Positions 53,476 through 63,800 of a stretch of 64,000 nt of DNA are shown piece after piece (within the stretch, counting starts at the first letter, position 1; the number at the start of each line of letters is the position of its first letter). The notes below the pieces were generated by a model. It had not been told where the DNA came from. It searched no databases and was given only the letters and a program-made list of their open reading frames with translations. Origin of the DNA: JAWPMT01 sp965601475 (GTDB taxonomy: Bacteria > Bacteroidota > Bacteroidia > Cytophagales > Cyclobacteriaceae). Location: the NCBI GenBank assembly GCA_965601475.1, contig OZ271832.1:3906001-3970000 (forward strand), read 5' to 3'. Position numbers and translations under genes: made by a program.

Positions 53476-54712
53476 ACCAAGAAGAGTAGTGGTCACAGGC
53501 CTCGGAGCCTTAACACCCATAGGAAACAACGTACCAGATTTTCTGGAAGGATTGAAATCCGGCAGGTCCGGAGCCGGTGCAATTACCTATTTCGATACGA
53601 TCAATTTTAAGACGAAGATAGCTTGCGAGCTCAAGGCGTTTGATATCAAAGAACACCTTGACCGGAAGGAAATAAGGACCAACGACCCTTACCTGCAATA
53701 TGCACTGGTGTCAACGGCAGAGGCCATTGCCGATGCCAAAATTGACTTTGATTCATTGGATGTCCATCGGATGGGTGTCATCTGGGGGACGGGAAACGGC
53801 GGTATCCAGAGCTTCTACGATGAGATCATGGAGTTCGCCAGGGGAGAAGGCATCCCAAGGTTCAATCCTTACTTTGTCCCAAAAATTATCGTCAACATGG
53901 CAGCCGGAGTGATCTCGATCAAATATGGGATCAAGGGTATTTCGTTCACGCCAGTTTCAGCTTGTGCCACTGGAAACACTGCCATTATCGAGGCCGCCAA
54001 TTATATCAAGTGGGGTCAGGCAGATGTTGTGATAGCAGGTGGATCTGACGCTGCCATCAACGAGGCGGGAATTGCAGGGTTCAATGCCAACAAAGCCCTG
54101 AGTACCAGAAATGATGATCCACAAACGGCCTCTCGACCGTTCGACCAGGATAGAGACGGTTTTGTCATGGGTGAAGGTGCCGGTACGATCATCCTCGAAG
54201 AACTGGAACACGCCAGGAAAAGAGGGGCTAAGATCTATGCTGAATATGTGGGTGGAGCCATGACCAGTGATGCCCATCATCTCACGGCCACACATCCTGA
54301 GGGAGAAGGGGCGCAACGCGCCATGAAACTGGCCATGGAGGAAGCTGGCATTACCATTGACCAGATCGACTACATCAACATGCATGCGACATCTACACCC
54401 ATGGGAGACATGAGTGAGTTGAAAGCCATCAAAGCGCTACTCAATGGCTCCTCTCCGAAAATCAGCGCCACAAAATCCATGACCGGGCACTTGTTGGGAG
54501 GCGCTGGTGCGGTGGAAGGTATTGCAAGCATTTTGGCGATCAACGAAGGTTTTGTACCACCTACTATCAATACGCAGCAATTGGATGAAAATACCCCGGA
54601 AGGTATGGACCTCGTGCTAGGTGAAGCGCAGTCGCATCAACTGAATTATGCAATCAGCAATACCTTCGGGTTTGGGGGACATAATGCTGTCGTAATTTTT
54701 AAGAAATATTGA
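53468..54712 (+). CDS. fabF: Beta-ketoacyl-ACP synthase II
   Basis: A 414-residue condensing enzyme of fatty-acid elongation. The thiolase fold has nucleophile Cys166 in SACATGNTA, and the two catalytic histidines lie in MHATSTPMGD and TGHLLGGAGAVEG. Length and the N-terminal VVVTGLGALTPIG match FabF. It is coupled by an 8 bp overlap to the TetR-type gene. It is followed by the giant surface-protein gene after a 157 bp gap. Because the cluster lacks other fab genes, it may be an extra copy outside the main fatty-acid operon. Confidence 0.95.
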   Translation: MTEPRRVVVTGLGALTPIGNNVPDFLEGLKSGRSGAGAITYFDTINFKTKIACELKAFDIKEHLDRKEIRTNDPYLQYALVSTAEAIADAKIDFDSLDVHRMGVIWGTGNGGIQSFYDEIMEFARGEGIPRFNPYFVPKIIVNMAAGVISIKYGIKGISFTPVSACATGNTAIIEAANYIKWGQADVVIAGGSDAAINEAGIAGFNANKALSTRNDDPQTASRPFDQDRDGFVMGEGAGTIILEELEHARKRGAKIYAEYVGGAMTSDAHHLTATHPEGEGAQRAMKLAMEEAGITIDQIDYINMHATSTPMGDMSELKAIKALLNGSSPKISATKSMTGHLLGGAGAVEGIASILAINEGFVPPTINTQQLDENTPEGMDLVLGEAQSHQLNYAISNTFGFGGHNAVVIFKKY

Positions 54713-54869
54713 TCTAACACGAGATTAACGCTCCATGTAGGCGCTATTTGCTGTTCATCGAAAGTTTTTCTTAGTTCATCGACAACTATGCTGGTTTGGG
54801 CTTTCACTGAGGGTTCATTAACACCAAAGTGCTGTTATTAGCTTCGTTTTAATACAATCAGTCGCACAC

Positions 54870-57800
54870 ATGTTAGCCAGCCATAGATACGCGAAGTTAT
54901 TCGCACTGATAATTTTTTTTATTTCAGTCTCGCTCTCTGTCGATGCTCAAAACTGTACCGTGAACTCTGGTGTCGCCAGGACGATCTGTGCCAGTGAAAC
55001 GCTCATCCTGCGAGGAGGTGAAAGTGACAACAATATCGCCACCAGCGCAGTTTGGACGCAGGAGAGTGGCCCTACCGTAATCATCTCCGATCCCAATGTG
55101 CTCGAACCCACGGTGACCGGACTGGAATCCGTGGCATCAACTTCTACCGTCACGTTGACCTTCCGGATCACGGCGACCTGTACTGATGGATCCCTGGCTA
55201 CGCAGACCGTTACCCATACAATTCTACCCGTAACCATTGCCGATGCTGGCTCGGACCTGGGCAATCAATGTCCGGATTCACCTCCTGCACTATCTGCAAA
55301 TACACCCGCTGTTGCCGGGGAGACTGCGGTCTGGAGCGTGGTTGGAAACAACAGCGCAGGAGTGACCATCAATTCGACTTCTGATCCCAACAGTACGATT
55401 TCGCTCGATAATGAGAGCTTTGGAACATCCACGCTGAGATGGACCATCACTAACCCCAATGGATGTGATTCCTTTGATGAAATTACCATCACCAACCTTG
55501 GTGGTGAAGAGCCTGTTGACGCTGTACTAAATAATGCAAGCAATATTCTCAACCTCGACAACTGCTACTCCGTGAGTCAGGCTGTGGAGATGAATGCTTC
55601 CCGCGCCGGAAATGGTACTGGTGGACAGGGAGGACTTTGGGTGGCAGTGAGTGGGCCGACGACGCCGTCTTTCAGCAGCACTACCAATCGCAGAGCAACT
55701 GTAGGTAACCTCAGAGAGGGTACATATGTCTTGCGGTGGGAAGTAGATGGCCCTTGTGCTACGGGCTCCAGCGAGATGACCATCAACGTCCCGGCCCCAA
55801 CACAAGACGTGACGAGAGCGCAGATTGATGATGAGGATGGAGAATTGGTCTACTGTGATGATAGGCAGACCTTCACACTCACAGGAAACTTTCCATCATA
55901 TGCGGGAGAAACCGTCACTTGGTCGCAGGCCTCCGGTGGTTCGGCCACAATCAATGACCCCAATTCGGCAGTCACGACGGTGACGCTGGGTGCTGTACCC
56001 AGTGCGGGAGATGAATTCAGATTCAACTACACGATCAATAGTCCGGTAGCTGGTTGTACCAATTCAGATCAGGTCACCGTGTCATTCATTGAAGCACCAA
56101 CCATTAGCATCACCGGCGACGATTTCGTGGAATTGGGTTGTGACATAGGTGCATTTACAATCAACTACACGGAGTCCGGTGGCAACCAGGTGCAATATCG
56201 AATCATTTCCGGTCCGGAAGGAAGTAGCAACTGGCAAACAGTATCCGGAGGCTCCTTCGATATCGGCTTCACCGAGCCAGGAACCTATACAGTCAGGGTA
56301 AGAAATCAATCATTTAGAAGTCTGGATTGTCCTATTGCTGTAGACGATGTCAATCTGAAAATCTCGGAAACGCCGACAGAATCCAATGCCGGTACAAACC
56401 AGGATTTTGTCCCTTGTGGCGTAACAGAAGTGGACCTGGAAGGAAATGATCCGCTGCTGGACGGAGGAGTAGGTATAGGTACCTGGTATCTGACATCAGG
56501 CCCGACCAGCGTGGTATTCGATGATGAAAATGACTTCGAAACCAAGTTCCGGATGTCGGACAATTCTGCCCTGCCGGGCGGTACTTATCTGTTTCGATGG
56601 ATTATCGATGCGGGTACTATTTGTGGCACTTCCGAAGATGATGTGAGAGTAATCATCGGGTCTCCGATTGCCACTCCCGACGCATACCTTCCCGGAGGTA
56701 ATTCAATCAGTGGCCTTTGTCATGGAACGGCCTTCACCATGGATGCTAGTGAAGCTCCTTCGGGGGCCACAGGTACCTGGACGGAGGAAGGGTCTTCAGA
56801 CTTGACCTTCGCTGATATCAATGATCCTGCCACTACGGTAACCGGTTTCCAACCGAGCACGACTTACACCATTCGCTGGACAGTTGAAAACACGAGTGAC
56901 TTGTCCTGTGGTACTGCATTCGACGAAATGACCATTTCGACCAATGCAACCCAAGGACCTCCTGATGCCGACGCAGGTGATGACCAGTGTCTGGCGGCAG
57001 GCCAGGTCACAGTTGCTTTAAGCGGAAGTGATCCCGGTTCAAGTACGGGGACATGGTCTTTATTGACTGGTCCGCTGACCAATGGGGACTTGAATTACTC
57101 CGCGGTCAATAGCGCAAATACCAATGTAACCACGACGGGCAACTTCCCTGATGGTACGTATGTCTTCGAATGGCGGGTCAACCAGGGAGCCGGGTGTCTT
57201 GAAAGAGCCGATGAGGTAACCGTCACTGTGGGTAGCGACAATACTACGACTGCAGACGCAGGAGATGATGATCGGGTTTGTTCCTCTGATGGAACCATTA
57301 CCCTGGATGGCAACACCGTCGCCAGTACCGAAACGGGCACATGGGCTCAGGTCGGAGGACCTGCAGGTGGCAGCATCACCGATGTAAATGATCCTACCAC
57401 CACGGTGACGGGATTGTCCAACGGGGTCTATACTTTCGAGTGGACTGTAGACAATGGCTCATGCCCCTCGAATGCCGATAGTGTGCAGATCGAGGTTTCG
57501 AGACAGCCCACGACACCCAATGCGGGCAGCAACCAATCTGTTTGTGACGATAACATTGTCCTTGCCGGCAATACGATAGAAAATGGGACAGGCGTCTGGA
57601 GCCTGAGCGGCGAGAATCCCAACACGCCAACAATTAGTGATGTCAACAGCCCTACACCCACGGTTACGGGTCTCATCACGGGAACCTACACCTTCACCTG
57701 GTCTGCAGTAGGAGGTCCGTTATGCAGCCCCGTGGAGAGTTCATCTGTAACGATAACAGTAAGCAGACCCGCCGACGCGGGGTCGGACCAACAGCTCTGT

Positions 57801-60800
57801 GATCAGACCAACACCCTGCTTACAGGTACGGCGAACACTGCAGGAACATGGTCATTGGTTTCGGAGCCGGGTGCCTCCTCTGTGGCGATCCAAAACGTGG
57901 GAGATAATGCCGCCAATATCACAGGGATGGATGTGAACGGCACCTATACTTTCAGATATACCTTGGCTGATGCAGGGAGTTGCACAGGCCAGGATACGGA
58001 TGACGTTAGCGTGGAGGTCTTTGCTATCGGCGATACACCACTGGCAGGGTCCGATCAGACAGCATGCGACGCCACTTCCTTCACTTTGGATGCGGACAGA
58101 ACCGTCACATCAGGTGTGGGCTCAGGACAGTGGGTGGTGCTCGATGGTCCGAATACACCGACATTCACCCCTGATGCCAATGACCCCGAAGCAGTGATTT
58201 CCAACCTTGACTACGGCATCTATGTCCTGGAGTGGCAAATCAGCAATGGTGCCTGCGAAATCAGCGATCAGGTACGAATAGAAAACTTCGAGCCACCTAC
58301 AACCGCTGCTGCAGGAGGAGATCAATCCAGTTGTGGCCCCATTGTCACCATGGCTGCCAATACACCCCTCGCAGGAAATGGCACCTGGAGCATTACCTCC
58401 AAACCTGGAGGAGCTACAGACCCTGTGTTCGATGCACAGATTGACGCTACAACAGAAGTCACCTTTGTGGAAGCCGGGGACTACACCCTTACCTGGACCA
58501 TTAGCAACAAGAATGCCTCTGGAAATGGTTGTACGGATTCTTCCGATGATGTTGTGATTACCATTTTCAATGATGTTCCGACTTCCGCGGACGCCGGGGC
58601 AGATCAGGATGTCTGTGATGCGACCACTACGACGGTTACAGGAAACTCACCAACCGTAGGAACAGGAAACTGGAGCCTGATCAGTGAACCTTCTGGCGCC
58701 AGTGCATCCGTTGATGGATCAGGCAATGTATCAGGGATGTCTGAGGAAGGTGATTATGTTTTTCGATGGACCATCACCTCATCGGCCACAACACCAGGCA
58801 ATCCTTGCACATCTACCGACGATGTCACTGTGACACGTTATGTGACGCCTGTTGCCAATGCGGGGAGTGACGAAACGTATTGCCAGTTTGAGTCATTCAC
58901 ACTGGATGCTACCGCACCCACTTCAGCTTCGGCAGAAGGCCAGTGGTCTTTCATTAGCGGTCCGGCAGGTGTCAACGTAGCCTTCCAGGATGATACCGAT
59001 CCAAATACTATCCCGATTGGTGTGGTTCCGGATGTCACGCCGTATGTGTTTCGTTGGACCGTCACCAATGGCAGTTGTAGTGCTGACACAGATGATGTGG
59101 AGATAACGATCATAGAGAATGTCTCCTTTGCCAATGCAGGTGCCGATGACGAAATTTCCACCAGTACTTTTCAGTTTGGTGCTGATGATTCTGAGTTCAA
59201 AGTAGACGATGAGGGTACGTGGTCGGTCGTGAGCCAACCAGCTACCGCAAGCATAGACGGTTCGGATTTCGACGATGTCAATTCATCAACGGCGACCGTT
59301 TCAAACCTGGTTCCTGGAGACTATGTGTTTCGCTGGACCGTGGACAATGGCGGCTGTACATCGGAGGATGAGATGAGCCTGACCGTCTTGCCTGTCGTGC
59401 AGATTTCCGTTTCGCCTGCATCCATTGCGGAAGATGGGTCCACAGATTTGGTTTATACTTTCACTTCGAATGGTTCCCTGCCATCTGATTATGATATCAG
59501 TTTTGACATTTCCGGAACTACCTCTTCCAGCGATTACAGCACTTCGGGCTTTACCGGGACTTCAGGAACCATCACTATGTTGGCCAACCAGACCACGGCT
59601 ACCATCGATGTGGCTTCAGTGAGTGATGATAACATTGAACAGGATGAAACGCTAATCCTGGCCTTGTCTGATGAAGATGAATATGAACTTGGCGCCAGCA
59701 CCTCGGCGACGGGCACGATCCTGGATGCCGAACGAGGCGATTTCGTTTATGTACTCACCAACCAAAGGAATGGTGTAGAAGCAGGAGCATCTCAGCGATA
59801 TCAAGTGACCTTGCATGAAACAAATTCCTCTGGAGCCATCCTTACCAATGAGACAGGTGGTAGCCTTACCGTGACGCTGAACTACCAGGAGGGCACCGCT
59901 TTGGCGGCGGATTTCAGCGGATCGAATCCACTCACCTCCGCTGACGTGGACATCGCAGAGGGCAACACTTTTGTGCGCAGAAGCAGGGGAATTTTTGATG
60001 ATCAGTTGATCGAAGGTGATGAAAACATCACAGCCTACCTTTCAGGGATGCCCACCTATGGAGACATCGATTCCGGTTCGGACATAAGTTCTCCCGTGCA
60101 AGCGCTGGTAATCGACAATGACATCGAAGTGTTCGTGCAAATCGAAACCGACCAGGATGGGAGTGAAGGATTGGCGGGAGCTTCCAGTGCTGATGACATT
60201 TCCTATACGATCAGCTTGGTAGATGGAGACGGTGATCCCCTCACAAACGAAACCGGGGGTGATTACGATATTGACCTGGTCTATACCGATACGGAAACTA
60301 CAGCAGAGCTGGCAGATTTTGCTCCTGCGACGGTCTACACCACAAATATTCTGATCGGTGACGGAGAGACATCAGAGACCATTACTTATGATCCCATCAA
60401 TGATACCAGCATTGAGGACGAGAACCTCAGAGCACGTATCAGTTCAGTGATGGCCCCGTCCATCACGCATTCGTCGACGCCTGTACCATCAGTTTCCATC
60501 AGCGCTACAAAGGGTCTGGCAGATGCTACTATCGATGACGGAGCAGTATGGCATATTGAGGCGACTGACGATGCGGGGGCTGAAAGTGCTGGAAGTCCAG
60601 ATGGCATTACCTACACCGTTTCCGTTGACAATGGTGCCGGAACGCCGCTCACCAATGACACGGGAGCAGGGTTGACCATCGATATTGATTTTTCAGATAC
60701 TTCAGCAGATGCTGATGACATCACCACGACGCTACCTTCCAATGTTACCATACCAACAAGCGCCAGTAGCTTCGATCTTGACCTGGATGTGGAGGATGAT

Positions 60801-63800
60801 CTGCTGATCGAGCCCACTGAGACCCTGACGGCTACCATCAGCAACCAGCCCCTGGGTACGATTGGCACGGCCTCAGATGTTGCCTCGATTACGGATAATG
60901 ACCAGGCAGGGATTGTCTTGATGAACATATCAGTTCAACGCGATGGCATGGAGACAGGTCCTCAGAGCATTCAGTACCTTATAGAACTCACTGATGGCGC
61001 TCTAACACCTCTTCAAAATGCGACGGGCTCGCCGATTACCGCAGATATTGCCTTCACTGGCACCGCCGATACGGATGATATTGATGAGTCCCTGCCAACT
61101 TCGATATCGATTCCCAATGGGGATGGTTCAGTAATAGTGGACCTGGATGTCGATGATGACCTCGAAATTGAAGAAGAAGAGAACCTGATAGCCACCATTT
61201 CCAATGCCAGTGCCGTGATTGACGGATATAATGGTACGCAGGGCAATAGCGACGGTGACGCCACGGCCACCATTGAAGACAATGACGATGACAACGTATT
61301 GGTCGAAATAGTCAACCCTCAGGACGGTGAGGAGATTAGCGGTGGTGACAATGTGGAATACACGGTAAGACTGATCAACGGCACAGGTCAGGTCTTGACC
61401 AATGCCACGGGGAGTGATTTCACAGTGGACATTGCTTTTACCAATACTGCGGAGGAAGCAGATTTTGACCTTTCAGGACTGACACCCCCCAATGCTTTTC
61501 CCACCACAGTGGATGTTGTGGATGGCCAGAGCGGTACACTGCTTTCGTTTGATGTGGTTGATGACACGTCATTTGAAAACGAAGATCTTACAGCCACCAT
61601 TTCCAACGCCACACACATTACCATTGGCAATACCGCACCCAGTACTTCTCTGGATGTGGGAACGAATGATGAACAAACAGCAGCCATAGATGACGATGCT
61701 ATCCTCGTGTTGGCCTCAAATGATGGTACCGAGACACCCACGGATGATCTCGACTTCACCGCCACACTCAGAAATTCGGCCAATACCACTGACCTTACCA
61801 ATGACTCTGGTGCAGATGTGACAGCGACACTGTCTTTCGCCGGAGGATCAGGAGAGGCGGAAGATGTAACTGGAGGTTTCACGAGCCAAACGGTCACCAT
61901 ACCTGATGATGGAAGCAGCGTTGATGTGATCACCCTTGCAGTCATTGATGATGAAATCGTAGAGATTGACGAGACAATCATCGGAACCTTGTCTGGTGGG
62001 TCGGGTGGATTCACCATCCCTTCGGGAACAGCGAGTGCAACCTCCACCATCGACGACAATGATAGTGCCGAGGTAACCATAGAAAATGTTTCTGGAGCAG
62101 AGAACGGAAGTGATATTCAATTCTCGGCCACCCTGAATAAGGCCGTCGAAGGTGGTTTCACGGTTGAGGTATCTACAAGCAATGGATCAGCGACCTTGGC
62201 AGACTCCGACTACGCTGAGATTGATGGCTTCACACTGTCATTTGATGGAGATGCCACGGAAGTTGAAACTTTCGACCTTAATCCAACGGGAGACAACAAA
62301 GTTGAAATCGATGAAACGGTAACCGTCTCTATGGATAACCTGGGTGGTACGGTTTTCACAACGACCAAAATAGATATTTCGGATACGGCAATTGGAACCA
62401 TCACCAATGATGATAACACCGTGGTCACGATCGAGGATGTGAGTGGGGATGAGGATGGCGCGAATATAACGGTGACAGCAACCTCAAGTAATCCGGTGGA
62501 TGGTGGATTTTCTGTAAACGTTTCGACATCTGATATTACAGCAGAGGCCACCACGGATTCAGACTACACAGCAGTTACCAATTTCACTTTGAGTTTCTCC
62601 GGAACGACGGAGGATGAGGAAGAGACGTTTACCATCGACCCTACGGCCGACACCAAAGTGGAGCGTGACGAAACACTGGACGTGTCGCAGTCGGGGCTTA
62701 TGGCAACCATAGTCAATACAGCCAACATCAATATTACTGATGGTGCCACCGTGACCATCAACAACGACGATACCGCAACGATTACAATAGGCAACGCTGC
62801 TGGAAATGAGGATGATGGACCGATCACATTGACGGCCACCGTAGATAACGCGGTAGACGAGGCTTTTTCGGTACAGATATCCACCGTAGATGGCACAGCC
62901 GGTACTGGTGACAGTGATTACACTCAAATAACCAGTCAGTCGCTGAATTTCTCAGGAGCTGCCGGTCAGATGGTGGATTTCACGGTTTCGCCTACGGACG
63001 ATACGAAAGTCGAAGCCGATGAAACCTTGACGATTGATCAGGTTGGGCTCACAAGTACCTCTTACACCACCTCAGAGATCATTATCACGGATGACGCCAC
63101 CGTCACCATCAATAACGACGATACTGCCATTATCACCATTGATAATGTTTCACAGGAAGAAGATCAAAACAGTGGGGATATCACACTCACGGCCACCCTC
63201 AACGCAGCGGTACAAGGTGGATTGACCGTGGATATGAATACAACGAACGGGACAGCATTGACAGGAGATAGTGACTATACGGCGCTTTCCGGTGAAACGG
63301 TAACTTTTATGGGTAATGCCGGAGAGACTCAGGACTTCGTCGTAAGTGCCACGGTAGATTCAAAATTGGAACCGGATGAGGATTTAACTGTGACCATGTC
63401 TGACCTGAGTCTTGGTGCCGGCTTAGACACGGACGATATAGATATTTCTGATGATGCGACTGTCACCATCGAAAATGATGACGCTGCCGAAGTAACGATT
63501 GATGATGTAACGGTGACCGAGGGTAATACACTGATGTTTACACTGACGCTTGATAATGATGTACAAGGCGACGTGGTGGTAGATGCGACCTTCACCAATG
63601 TGAGTACCAGTGACGATGATTATGCCGAAGCTACCCAGACGATCACCTTTAGTGATGGGGATGCCGGCGATGAAACGATGAACGTGACCACTGATATTGA
63701 TTTGCTGTTTGAGAATGATGAGACGTTCACAGTATCGCTTTCTGAAGGCACAGGCAACGCCAACAGCGAGGTAACCTACGGCGCTGATGGTACGGGTACG

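Noticed and set aside
54947..63598. Many (-) and out-of-frame reading frames of 60-230 codons
   Set aside because: They are shadows of the giant (+) gene, whose frame and domain pattern stay intact throughout. None has a recognisable domain or sensible start context.
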